Origin: Alphaproteobacteria bacterium | GTDB lineage: Bacteria; Pseudomonadota; Alphaproteobacteria; RS24 | Assembly: GCA_029248825.1 (NCBI GenBank) | Contig: JAQWIP010000123.1 | Span: forward strand, 1-7,791 | DNA length: 7,791 nt | Reading direction: 5' to 3' | Part shown: in pieces, positions 1 to 7,054 of the stretch | How the letters are laid out: the number at the start of each line of letters is the position of its first letter | Numbering within the stretch: the stretch's first letter is position 1 | The notes under the pieces: generated by a model | The model's database searches: none | Told to the model about the DNA's origin: nothing | What the model saw: the letters and a program-made list of their open reading frames with translations, nothing else | Program-made: the position numbers and the translations under genes

Positions 1-675
1 AATGGCTCCGGCAAGTCGACGCTGTCTTATGTTTTATCCGGTAAATCTGGCTATGAGATTAATGGCGGCAGCATGTTGTTTGACGGCCAAGAGCTGGCCG
101 AGATGACGCCGGAAGCGCGCGCCATTGCGGGGCTGTTTTTGGCGTTTCAATATCCGCTGGAAATTCCGGGCGTTACCAATATGACGTTTTTGAAAACCTC
201 GCTCAACGCCATCCGTCGGGGCCGTGGCGAAGATGAAATGGATGCCGCCAGTTTCTTGCGTTTGGCGCGTGCGAAATCGAAAGCGCTGGGCATGGATGAC
301 GATATGCTGCGCCGTCAATTGAACGTCGGCTTTTCGGGCGGCGAGAAAAAGCGCAATGAGATTTTGCAAATGGCCATGCTCGAGCCCAAGCTGGCCATCC
401 TCGACGAGACCGATAGCGGACTGGATATTGATGCGCTGAAAACCGTGGCCGAAGGCGTCAATGCGCTGCGCTCGCCCGAGCGCGGCATGTTGGTGATTAC
501 CCATTATCAACGGCTGCTCGATTTCATTAAACCCGATGTCGTGCATGTGATGGCCAAGGGTCGGATTGTCAAATCGGGCGGGCCAGAATTAGCGCTAGAG
601 CTGGAGAAATCTGGCTATGCGGATTATATCGGCGGCGCGGACGCAGCCAGCGAGGGAAGCCAAGCCCATGCTTGA
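1..675 (+). CDS. sufC: SufC, Fe-S cluster assembly ATPase of the SufBCD complex (5'-truncated)
   Basis: SufC is the cytosolic ABC-type ATPase that drives conformational change in the SufBC2D scaffold. The gene is open from base 1, and 224 residues are visible. The first seven residues, NGSGKST, are the end of the Walker A loop, so roughly 30-35 N-terminal residues are missing (E. coli SufC is 248 aa). Further on are the Q-loop in AFQYP (Q codon 148-150), the SufC-type signature SGGEKKRNE (334-360), Walker B LAILDE with the D-loop SGLD (391-426), and the switch His in ITHYQ (502-504). The SGGEKKRNE form, rather than SGGQ, is characteristic of SufC as opposed to transporter ATPases. No membrane segment is present. 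Its end overlaps the start of sufD by 8 bp, which suggests translational coupling. The methionine encoded at 73 is internal, not a start. Confidence 0.97.
   Translation, partial: NGSGKSTLSYVLSGKSGYEINGGSMLFDGQELAEMTPEARAIAGLFLAFQYPLEIPGVTNMTFLKTSLNAIRRGRGEDEMDAASFLRLARAKSKALGMDDDMLRRQLNVGFSGGEKKRNEILQMAMLEPKLAILDETDSGLDIDALKTVAEGVNALRSPERGMLVITHYQRLLDFIKPDVVHVMAKGRIVKSGGPELALELEKSGYADYIGGADAASEGSQAHA
652..659 (+). promoter_or_regulatory. Ribosome binding site of sufD inside the sufC 3' end
   Basis: GAGGGAAG lies 8 nt before the ATG at 668 and within the sufC reading frame. It decides in favour of 668 over the earlier in-frame ATG at 617, which would extend the protein over sufC without homology. 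Confidence 0.7.
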
Positions 676-1888
676 TGCGCAATCCCATTTTGAGCAAATT
701 CGCGACACGCTGCCTGGCGATGGGCCAGCGCGTGCCGCACGTTTGGCGGCGGCCGAGGCCGTTGGCCTGCCGACGCGTCGGGTGGAAAGCTGGCACTATA
801 CGGATTTGGCACGGCTGCTGAAATCGGGCGAAGCGACTTCGGTTCACACGGTGGATTTTTCTAGCGCGAAAGCTTTGGAAGCACATTTTGAAGACGGCGT
901 TTTGCTTAGCTCGCCGCAAGTCGAAGGGTTAACTCTGGCACCTTTTGTCGGCGCGCCTGAGGCGGCAGCTGTGGCACCCGAGGCACCGTCGCCCGATACG
1001 GTGATGGCCACTTACAATCAAGCCTTGGCGCAAAACGGTTTGGTGGCGCAAGTGTCTGGCACTTTGGCGCAGCCTTTGGTGCTTCGCACCAGCGGCGCGG
1101 AGCCAGTGCATTTGGCGCATAAAATCACCCTCGCGGCGGGTGCCAAAGCGGTGCTGGTCGATGACCACATGGCCACGGGCTATGCCAATGTCGTGTTGGA
1201 TATCACGCTGGGCGAAGGCGCGGAATTAACCCTCTTGCGCTCGCAACAAGCCGGCCATCAAGTGGGGTTGAGCCGCGTGACTTTGGCGGAGGGCGCGCGC
1301 TATAAATCGGTCGCTTTGGTTAGCGGCGGAACTCTGGCGCGCCAAGAAGCTCATGTCACTTTGCGAGCCGCATCCGCCCATGCCGAATTGCATTCCGCGG
1401 TTCTCGGCCACGGCCTATCCAAAGCCGCCACCCATGCCGATTTCACTTATGTGATTGAGCATCAGGCGGCCGATACCTCGAGCCATACCAGCGCCTATAA
1501 CGTGTTGGATGGCGATGCGCGCGGTGTGTTTCAGGGCAAGATTATCGTGCGTCCCGATGCGCAACGCGTCGATGCACAAATGCAAACCCGCGCCATGATG
1601 CTATCGCAAGGCGCCGAAATGGATGCCAAGCCCGAGCTAGAAATCTATGCCGATGACGTGGTCTGCGCGCATGGTTCCGCCATTGGAGAGCTGGACCGCG
1701 ATGCGCTATTTTTCTTGCGCTCGCGTGGGCTGGAAGAAGCCACGGCTCGACATCTTTTGGTGGCGGCTTTTCTGCAGCAAGTGATCTCGCATATCGATGA
1801 TGAAGCGCTGAGCGAGATTATCGGCGCGCTGGTGGAAGTAAAAATCAATGCGCTTTTGAGCCCTCTTGGCGAGGGAGCCAACTCATGA
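668..1888 (+). CDS. sufD: SufD, Fe-S cluster assembly scaffold protein
   Basis: SufD is the partner of SufB in the SufBC2D scaffold on which nascent Fe-S clusters are built in the cytosol. The predicted product is 406 aa, close to the family length. The N-terminal part (about 1-110) carries the family's helical region, with the conserved RVESWHYTD at residues 38-46. The middle is rich in short beta strands, as expected for the beta-helix core. The C-terminal part contains the SufB/SufD family pattern SHTSAYNVLDG, GKIIV, QTRAMMLS and CAHGSAIGELD. In the last motif, C333 and H335 correspond to the Cys/His pair of E. coli SufD (C358, H360), where the His is reported to matter for cluster building. 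The start at 668 is chosen for its Shine-Dalgarno sequence and 8-bp overlap with sufC. The gene ends in an ATGA shared with an alternative sufS start. Confidence 0.95.
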   Translation: MLDAQSHFEQIRDTLPGDGPARAARLAAAEAVGLPTRRVESWHYTDLARLLKSGEATSVHTVDFSSAKALEAHFEDGVLLSSPQVEGLTLAPFVGAPEAAAVAPEAPSPDTVMATYNQALAQNGLVAQVSGTLAQPLVLRTSGAEPVHLAHKITLAAGAKAVLVDDHMATGYANVVLDITLGEGAELTLLRSQQAGHQVGLSRVTLAEGARYKSVALVSGGTLARQEAHVTLRAASAHAELHSAVLGHGLSKAATHADFTYVIEHQAADTSSHTSAYNVLDGDARGVFQGKIIVRPDAQRVDAQMQTRAMMLSQGAEMDAKPELEIYADDVVCAHGSAIGELDRDALFFLRSRGLEEATARHLLVAAFLQQVISHIDDEALSEIIGALVEVKINALLSPLGEGANS

Positions 1889-1899
1889 GCCAATCGGCA

Positions 1900-1907
1900 A
1901 AGGAAGG
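1900..1907 (+). promoter_or_regulatory. Ribosome binding site supporting the sufS start at 1915
   Basis: AAGGAAGG, 7 nt before the ATG at 1915, is a near-ideal Shine-Dalgarno sequence. A second one, GAGGGAG at 1871-1877, sits 7 nt before the upstream in-frame ATG at 1885 (within the ATGA overlap with sufD). Both starts therefore look usable. Homology favours 1915. Confidence 0.6.
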
Positions 1908-1914
1908 CGCAGCT

Positions 1915-3135
1915 ATGGCGTTTGACGTTCAAAAAATCCGCAAAGATTTCCCCGTGCTTGGCTCGGAAGTATATGGCAAGCCATTGGTTTATTTGGATAA
2001 TGCGGCCTCGGCACAAAAGCCTTTGCAGGTTATCGAGCGGATGAGCCATTTCTCGACCTATGAATTTGCCAATGTGCATCGGGGTTTACACTATCTCTCC
2101 AATCAAGCGACCCATGCGTTTGAAGCGGCGCGCGAAACTACGCGCGGCTTTTTGAACGCCGCGACCCCCGAGCAGATTATTTTCACCGGCGGGGCTACGG
2201 ATGCAATTAATCTCGTCGCTTATGGTTTCCTCGAGCCGCAAATTGAAGCGGGCGATGAGATTATTCTGTCGGAGATGGAGCATCACTCGAACATCGTGCC
2301 GTGGCACTTTATGCGCGAGCGCCATGGCGCCGTGTTGAAATGGATACCGGTGACGGATGAGGGCGAGCTGGACATGCAAGCCTATGAGGCGGCCTTTAGC
2401 GCGCGCACGAAATTCGTCGCGCTGACGCAAATGTCGAATGCGCTCGGCACGATTACGCCGTCGAAACAATTGGTCGATATCGCGCATAAAAACGGCGTGC
2501 CGATTTTACTCGATGGCTGCCAAGGCGCGGTGCATTTGAAAAATGATATGCAGGCGCTGGATGCCGATTTTTATGTGTTCTCGGGGCATAAGGTTTTTGG
2601 CCCTACAGGCATTGGCGTTTTATATGGCAAGGCCGAGGCTTTGGCGGCCATGCGCCCGTTCCGTGGTGGCGGCGAGATGATCCGCGAAGTCTCCAAAGAT
2701 GTGATTACCTATGGCGACGCGCCGCATCGGTTTGAGGCCGGCACGCCGCCGATTGTCGAGGCCATCGGGCTGGGCGAAGCTTTGAAATATATGATGAACA
2801 TCGGCATCGACGCGTTTGAGACGCATGAAAATGCGCTGCGCGACCACGCCATGGAAGCCGTGGGCGCCATCAATCGCGTGAAGATTTACGGCACGTCGAA
2901 AAACAAAGGGGCGATTGTCTCCTTTGGCGTCGAGGGCATTCACCCGCATGATTTGGCGACTTTCATCGACCGCGCCGGGATTGCGGTGCGGGCAGGCCAT
3001 CATTGCGCGCAGCCTTTGATGCAAAGGTTTAATGTGCCCGCGACGGCACGCGCGTCGTTTACGATATATAATACCCACGAAGAAGTAGACGCTTTGGCCG
3101 AAGCCTTGCATAAAGCGACAGATTTTTTTGGATAG
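1915..3135 (+). CDS. sufS: SufS, PLP-dependent group II cysteine desulfurase
   Basis: SufS takes sulfur from L-cysteine as an enzyme-bound persulfide, releasing alanine, and supplies it for Fe-S cluster assembly. From the 1915 start the protein is 406 aa, the same length as E. coli SufS. The key residues then fall at E. coli numbering: PLP-stacking H123 in EMEHHSN, Schiff-base K226 in FSGHKVFGPTG, and persulfide-forming C364 in RAGHHCAQP. The N-terminus MAFDVQKIRKDFPVL also aligns with the E. coli start without a gap. An in-frame ATG at 1885 would add ten residues (MSQSAKEGAA) and overlaps the sufD stop as ATGA, so a 416-aa form is possible. The AGHHC motif with its short loop is that of group II (SufS/CsdA) rather than the IscS/NifS group. 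The gene ends 6 bp before the next ORF. Confidence 0.95.
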   Translation: MAFDVQKIRKDFPVLGSEVYGKPLVYLDNAASAQKPLQVIERMSHFSTYEFANVHRGLHYLSNQATHAFEAARETTRGFLNAATPEQIIFTGGATDAINLVAYGFLEPQIEAGDEIILSEMEHHSNIVPWHFMRERHGAVLKWIPVTDEGELDMQAYEAAFSARTKFVALTQMSNALGTITPSKQLVDIAHKNGVPILLDGCQGAVHLKNDMQALDADFYVFSGHKVFGPTGIGVLYGKAEALAAMRPFRGGGEMIREVSKDVITYGDAPHRFEAGTPPIVEAIGLGEALKYMMNIGIDAFETHENALRDHAMEAVGAINRVKIYGTSKNKGAIVSFGVEGIHPHDLATFIDRAGIAVRAGHHCAQPLMQRFNVPATARASFTIYNTHEEVDALAEALHKATDFFG

Positions 3136-3141
3136 GATGCG

Positions 3142-3540
3142 ATGAGCGAAGATAAAGAAATGCCAGTGATCGACACCTCCGCGCCGCAAAGTGCCAGCGA
3201 TGAGCCTGTGCCGATAGACGAGCTGTCGCCCGAAATGGCGGCGCTGACGGATGATGTCATCGGCGCGCTGAAAAGCGTCTATGACCCCGAAATTCCGGTG
3301 GATGTGTATGAGCTGGGGCTGATTTACCGCGTCGATATTTCGGATGCGCGCGACATCACCATTGATATGACGCTGACCGCGCCAGGTTGTCCGGTGGCCG
3401 AACATATGCCGCGTTGGGTAGAAGACGCGGTGCGCTCGGTGGACGGGGTTGGCGATGTTGTGGTAGAGATGACTTTCGATCCACCGTGGGACCCAAGCCG
3501 CATGTCGGATGAAGCCCGTGTCGCGTTGAATATGTTTTAA
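3142..3540 (+). CDS. sufT: SufT-like DUF59/MIP18-family Fe-S assembly protein
   Basis: This is a 132-aa protein of the DUF59 (MIP18) family, in the form found inside SUF operons and often named SufT. Related proteins help mature Fe-S proteins, for example SufT in Staphylococcus and the CIA2 subunit in eukaryotes. The exact biochemical step here is unknown. Residues 1-32 are an acidic, Ser/Pro-rich, probably disordered leader. The domain follows, with VYDPEIPVDVYELGLIY (46-62), the invariant Cys in TAPGCPVAE (C83) and the terminal VEMTFDPPWDPSRMS (108-122). It starts 6 bp after sufS with only a weak AGGA (3134-3137) at short spacing, so translation may depend on coupling to sufS. An ATG at 3160 is an alternative start within the leader. 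It has no ATPase motif, so it is a stand-alone DUF59 rather than an ApbC/Mrp fusion. Confidence 0.9.
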   Translation: MSEDKEMPVIDTSAPQSASDEPVPIDELSPEMAALTDDVIGALKSVYDPEIPVDVYELGLIYRVDISDARDITIDMTLTAPGCPVAEHMPRWVEDAVRSVDGVGDVVVEMTFDPPWDPSRMSDEARVALNMF

Positions 3541-3577
3541 GTGTGCGTTCTCCTTTTAAGTTAACCAGAAGAGACCG

Positions 3578-3955
3578 ATGAGCCAAGTTTTTGAAATGCC
3601 GAAAGCGATTACGCTAACCGAACGCGCCGCCATGCGCGTGAAGGATATTATGGCGCGCGCCGAGACGGCCAAAATTGGCATTCGTGTGGGTGTTAAAAAT
3701 GGCGGCTGCGCGGGCATGGAATACACGATGGAATATGCCGAAGAAAAAGGTGCCCTCGACGAAGTCGTCGTCGACCAAGGGGTTACGGTTTTCATCGACC
3801 CCAAAGCGATTTTGTTCTTGCTTGGCACGCAGATGGACTACGAAGAAAGCAAATTATCCGCCGGATTTGTGTTTAACAATCCCAACCAGACAGATGCTTG
3901 CGGCTGCGGCGAAAGCGTTACCATTGTGCCAGCGATACGCCCAACTTCCGACTAA
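3578..3955 (+). CDS. sufA: SufA/HesB-family A-type Fe-S carrier protein
   Basis: This 125-aa protein belongs to the HesB/IscA/SufA family. A-type carriers bind a [2Fe-2S] or [4Fe-4S] cluster and pass it from the scaffold to apo-enzymes in the cytosol. The three conserved cysteine ligands are present: C44 in NGGCAGMEY, and C108 and C110 in the C-terminal ACGCGES. The preceding FVFNNPNQTD is also typical of the family. Eight residues follow VTIVP at the C-terminus. The start at 3578 has a weak purine-rich AGAAGAGA at 3567-3574, and an ATG at 3596 could be an alternative. It follows sufT after 37 bp and precedes tesB by 23 bp on the same strand. I call it SufA from its place in the SUF operon; by sequence alone, IscA or ErpA could not be excluded. 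Confidence 0.92.
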   Translation: MSQVFEMPKAITLTERAAMRVKDIMARAETAKIGIRVGVKNGGCAGMEYTMEYAEEKGALDEVVVDQGVTVFIDPKAILFLLGTQMDYEESKLSAGFVFNNPNQTDACGCGESVTIVPAIRPTSD

Positions 3956-3968
3956 GCGCGGAAAATTT

Positions 3969-3972
3969 AGGA
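3969..3972 (+). promoter_or_regulatory. Ribosome binding site of tesB
   Basis: AGGA, 6 nt before the ATG at 3979, supports this start. The earlier in-frame ATG at 3898 lies inside sufA and would add 27 residues with no counterpart in TesB. Confidence 0.6.
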
Positions 3973-3978
3973 AAGAAT

Positions 3979-4836
3979 ATGGATCAGTCCTTAGAGATGA
4001 TTTTGGAGCTGCTGAAACTAGAGCGGCTGGAAGTAAACCTATTTCGTGGCCAAAGCCCGAACGAAAAACGCCAGCGCGTGTTCGGCGGGCAAGTTTTGGG
4101 GCAAGCCTTGATGTCGGCCTGTTATACGGTCGAGGATATGTTCTGCCATAGTTTTCATAGTTATTTCCTGCGCCCGGGCGACCCCGAGACGCCGATTATT
4201 TACGAAGTCGATACCGCGCGCGATGGCCGTAGTTTTGCCTCGCGCCGCATTGTGGCGATTCAGCACGGCAAGCAGATTTTTAATATGTCGGCCAGTTTTC
4301 AGCGCAAAGAAGAAGGCCGCGAGCATCAAATGCAAATGCCCTATGCGCCCGACCCAGAGACGCTGAAAAGCGAATATGAATTGCGCGTCGAAAACGCCGA
4401 TAAAATTCCCGAAGCTTTCCGCGAAAGCTGGCTGCGTCGTCGCCCGTTTGAAATTCGCCCCGTCAGCCCCAAGGATATGTTCAACCCCGAGCCAGCCGAG
4501 CCGCGCAATATTGTTTGGGTGAAAGTCGACCCCGGCATGCCGAAAGATTTCGCCACCAATCAAGCCATGCTCGCCTATATTTCCGATACATCCTTGCTCG
4601 ATACCTGCATGCGCCCGCACGCGTTGAGCTATATTAATCCGAAATTACAATCGGCCAGCCTCGACCACGCCATGTGGTTTTACCATGAGTTTGAAGCCAA
4701 TGATTGGCTGCTCTATGTGCAAGAAAGCCCCGCTTCGGCTGGCGGACGCGGCATGAACTTTGGCCATTTCTTCACCCGTGACGGCAAGCTTATCGCCACA
4801 GCGGCGCAAGAAGGCCTTATTCGGGTTCGCGATTAA
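3979..4836 (+). CDS. tesB: TesB, acyl-CoA thioesterase II
   Basis: TesB hydrolyses a broad range of acyl-CoA esters to free fatty acid and CoA in the cytosol. The product is 285 aa (E. coli TesB is 286) and aligns from its first residue: MDQSLEMILELLKLERLE, then LFRGQS, RVFGGQVLGQAL and HSFHSYFLRPGD. It is a double-hotdog protein with N-terminal hotdog about 1-110 and C-terminal hotdog about 150-285. The expected catalytic triad is D203 (YISDTS), S227 (SASLDHAMWF) and Q277 (AAQEGLIR), matching E. coli D204, T228 and Q278. The Thr-to-Ser change is conservative and, as far as I recall, common in the family. WFYHEF stands where E. coli has WFHRPF. The gene lies 23 bp after sufA with no visible terminator or promoter, so it is probably the tail of the SUF transcript. 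Its stop overlaps the mutB stop on the other strand. Confidence 0.95.
   Translation: MDQSLEMILELLKLERLEVNLFRGQSPNEKRQRVFGGQVLGQALMSACYTVEDMFCHSFHSYFLRPGDPETPIIYEVDTARDGRSFASRRIVAIQHGKQIFNMSASFQRKEEGREHQMQMPYAPDPETLKSEYELRVENADKIPEAFRESWLRRRPFEIRPVSPKDMFNPEPAEPRNIVWVKVDPGMPKDFATNQAMLAYISDTSLLDTCMRPHALSYINPKLQSASLDHAMWFYHEFEANDWLLYVQESPASAGGRGMNFGHFFTRDGKLIATAAQEGLIRVRD
4833..4836. other. Overlapping convergent stop codons (TTAA)
   Basis: The palindrome TTAA gives TAA at 4834-4836 as the tesB stop on the plus strand and TAA at 4835-4833 as the mutB stop on the minus strand. The two genes overlap by 4 bp. No stem-loop plus T-run terminator is visible on either side, so the transcripts probably run into each other's antisense or end by a Rho-type mechanism. 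Confidence 0.9.
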
Positions 4837-7040
4837 GCCGTTTCATTATGTCCCAAATGGGCGGTCAGAGTGGAAATCATCTCGGCCGCAGCGTCGGGTA
4901 TCACCGTGCCGGGCGGGAAAATAGCCTTGGCGCCGGCGTCTCTTAGCGCCTCAAAATCTTGCGGCGGAATAACCCCGCCAACCGTCACCATCATATCGCT
5001 ATGACCCAGCGCAGCCAGCGCATCGCGCAGCTCTGGCACCAAAGTTAAATGGCCTGCGGCCAGCGAGCTAACCCCGACGATTTGCGCGCCTGCCGCAATG
5101 GCATCTTTGGCGGCTTCTTCTGGCGTTTGAAACAAAGCGCCCGCGACCACTTTAAAGCCCAAATCGGCCAAGGCGGTAGCGACGACTTTTTGCCCTCGGT
5201 CGTGGCCGTCTTGCCCCATTTTGGCGAGGTAAATCGACGGCGCTTGGCCTTCGCGCTCGCTAAAGCGGGCAACCATATCGCGGACTTTTAAAATACTCGG
5301 GTCGGTGTTGCCGAAGTCTTTGCCATAGACATCGGAGATGACTTGCGGCTTGGCTTCATGGCGGTTGTAGACGACTTCCAAGGCCAAAGAAATTTCGCCC
5401 ACCGTAGCTTTGGCGCGCGCGGCGTGGACGGCCAAAGTCAGCAGATTGTTTTCCATGCCTGTGGATTGCGCGTTTTGCGCGGAAGCTGTCAGCGCGGCGA
5501 GGGCGGCTTGCACGCCCGCCTCATCGCGCGAGGCTTTGAGGTCTTTCAAACGCTCGATTTGGGCGGCGCGAACGGCAGAATTATCGACTTTCAAAACATC
5601 GACAGGGTCTTCGTTTTCGAGGCGGAATTTATTCACCCCAACCACGGTTTGTCGGCCGCTATCGATGCGCGCTTGGGTGCGCGCGGCGGCTTCTTCGATG
5701 CGCATTTTGGGAATGCCTTGCTCGATGGCGGCCGCCATGCCGCCAAGTTTTTCGACTTCTCGAATATGGCCGAGCGCTTTGGCCGCCAAATCATGCGTCA
5801 GTTTTTCAACAAAATAACTGCCGCCCCAAGGGTCGATGACTTTGGTGGTTTGGCTTTCCATTTGCAGCATTAATTGCGTGTTGCGCGCAATGCGAGCGGA
5901 GAAATCGGTCGGCAAGGCCAGCGCTTCGTCAAAACTATTGGTGTGCAAAGACTGCGTATGGCCTTGGGTTGAGGCCATGGCCTCAATGCAGGTGCGCACG
6001 GAATTATTATAAATATCCTGCGCTGTCAGGCTCCAGCCCGAGGTCTGGCTATGCGTGCGCAGCGCCAGCGATTTCGGATTTTTGGCACCCAGCCCTTGCA
6101 TCAATTGCGCCCAAAGCAAGCGCGCGGCGCGCATTTTGGCAATCTCCGTAAAGAAGTCCATGCCAATCGCCCAGAAGAACGACAGGCGCGGCGCAAACGC
6201 GTCAATGTCCAAACCCGTCTCCATGCCTGCGCGCGCATATTCCACGCCATCGGCCAGCGTATAGGCCAGCTCTAGGTCGGCCGTCGCGCCAGCTTCTTGA
6301 ATGTGATAGCCCGAGATGGAGATAGAGTTAAACTTCGGCATGTTTTGCGACGTATAGGCAAAAATATCCGAGATGATGCGCATGCTTGGTTTGGGCGGAT
6401 AAATATAGGTATTGCGAACCATGAACTCTTTCAAAATATCGTTCTGAATGGTTCCCGCCAGCTTATCGGGGCTGACGCCTTGCTCTTCGGCGGCCACGAT
6501 ATACAGCGCCATAATGGGCAAAACCGCGCCATTCATGGTCATGGAAACCGACATGCTATCCAAGGGGATGCCGTCGAAGAGAGTGCGCATATCGAGGATG
6601 CTATCAATCGCTACGCCCGCCATGCCGACATCCCCCGCCACGCGCGGGTGGTCGCTGTCATAGCCACGGTGGGTGGCCAAATCAAACGCCACCGAAAGGC
6701 CTTTTTGACCCGCCTTCAAATTGCGGCGATAGAAAGCATTGGATTTTTCAGCCGTCGAGAAGCCAGCATATTGGCGCACCGTCCAAGGTTTATTGACATA
6801 CATGGTCGCATAGGGGCCGCGAATATATGGCGCGATCCCCGGGAAACTGTCCAAATAGGGCAGCGTGTCTCTATCTTCGGCGGTATAAAGCGCTTTGATA
6901 TCAATGCCTTCTGGCGTCTCGCGTTGGCTGGCGCCGCTGCGGTTTTCCTGCGCGTCTTGCGCCGCCGATTGCCATGTCGGCAAATCGCCTTTGGCGGTCA
7001 GGGAAAGAGGGCGGTTCGAAAAATCAGGTAATTGGCTCAT
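4833..7040 (-). CDS. mutB: Methylmalonyl-CoA mutase large (catalytic, B12-binding) subunit
   Basis: MutB interconverts (R)-methylmalonyl-CoA and succinyl-CoA by adenosylcobalamin-dependent radical rearrangement in propionyl-CoA metabolism. The 735-aa protein closely resembles Propionibacterium shermanii MutB. A substrate-binding TIM barrel (about 70-430) follows an N-terminal subunit-contact arm, then a linker and a C-terminal cobalamin domain (about 600-730). By alignment from memory, the P. shermanii active-site residues Y89, Q197, R207, H244 and R283 are Y91, Q199, R209, H246 and R285. The lower axial motif DGHDRG is at residues 611-616 (bases 5193-5210), with Co-ligand H613 and supporting K607 and D611. 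K84 replaces an Arg in TMYxxxPW, a conservative change. GGVIPPQDF and PPGTVIP close the domain. These features, and length, favour methylmalonyl- over ethylmalonyl-CoA mutase, isobutyryl-CoA mutase or a fused form. Start 7040 is backed by AGGGGAG and lies 12 bp after mutA. Confidence 0.97.
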   Translation of the reverse strand: MSQLPDFSNRPLSLTAKGDLPTWQSAAQDAQENRSGASQRETPEGIDIKALYTAEDRDTLPYLDSFPGIAPYIRGPYATMYVNKPWTVRQYAGFSTAEKSNAFYRRNLKAGQKGLSVAFDLATHRGYDSDHPRVAGDVGMAGVAIDSILDMRTLFDGIPLDSMSVSMTMNGAVLPIMALYIVAAEEQGVSPDKLAGTIQNDILKEFMVRNTYIYPPKPSMRIISDIFAYTSQNMPKFNSISISGYHIQEAGATADLELAYTLADGVEYARAGMETGLDIDAFAPRLSFFWAIGMDFFTEIAKMRAARLLWAQLMQGLGAKNPKSLALRTHSQTSGWSLTAQDIYNNSVRTCIEAMASTQGHTQSLHTNSFDEALALPTDFSARIARNTQLMLQMESQTTKVIDPWGGSYFVEKLTHDLAAKALGHIREVEKLGGMAAAIEQGIPKMRIEEAAARTQARIDSGRQTVVGVNKFRLENEDPVDVLKVDNSAVRAAQIERLKDLKASRDEAGVQAALAALTASAQNAQSTGMENNLLTLAVHAARAKATVGEISLALEVVYNRHEAKPQVISDVYGKDFGNTDPSILKVRDMVARFSEREGQAPSIYLAKMGQDGHDRGQKVVATALADLGFKVVAGALFQTPEEAAKDAIAAGAQIVGVSSLAAGHLTLVPELRDALAALGHSDMMVTVGGVIPPQDFEALRDAGAKAIFPPGTVIPDAAAEMISTLTAHLGHNETA

Positions 7041-7047
7041 CTCATGT

Positions 7048-7054
7048 CTCCCCT
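7048..7054 (-). promoter_or_regulatory. Ribosome binding site of mutB overlapping the mutA stop
   Basis: Read on the minus strand, AGGGGAG begins within the TAG stop of mutA and lies 7 nt before the mutB ATG at 7040. Ribosomes ending mutA would stop directly on it, which suits coupled synthesis of the two subunits. An out-of-frame ATG at 7045-7043 hits TGA after one further codon. Confidence 0.75.

Noticed and set aside
3121..3155. A run of seven T at the end of sufS (3123-3129), considered as a slippage site or as the T-tract of a terminator.
   Set aside because: A -1 slip would add only eight codons before TAA, with no fusion to sufT. No stable stem precedes the run, and the downstream genes belong to the same operon.
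2620..3405. Open frame of 261 codons on the minus strand, antisense to sufS and sufT.
   Set aside because: It lies opposite two clearly conserved genes, resembles no family I know, is rich in Arg and His as expected of reverse-frame translation of these codons, and spans a gene boundary.
3535..3577. Direct repeat TTTTAAGT (3535-3542 and 3554-3561) in the sufT-sufA gap, considered as an operator or internal promoter.
   Set aside because: Eight bases at 19-bp spacing is weak evidence, no convincing -35/-10 pair or dyad is present, and the gap is only 37 bp.
3675..4151. Plus-strand open frame of 158 codons bridging sufA and tesB.
   Set aside because: It is out of frame with both real genes, and its product is low-complexity and Lys/Arg/Ser-rich, as from a shifted reading of conserved sequence.
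4852..4861. Palindrome CCCAAATGGG near the mutB 3' end, considered as a terminator stem.
   Set aside because: The arms are 4 bp with only two bases between them, it has no T-run on either strand, and it is inside the mutB coding sequence.
6297..7031. Open frame of 244 codons on the plus strand, antisense to the 5' part of mutB.
   Set aside because: It is entirely inside mutB, whose frame has strong family similarity throughout. The Arg-, His- and Ile-rich product looks like a codon-bias shadow, and no ribosome site of note precedes it.
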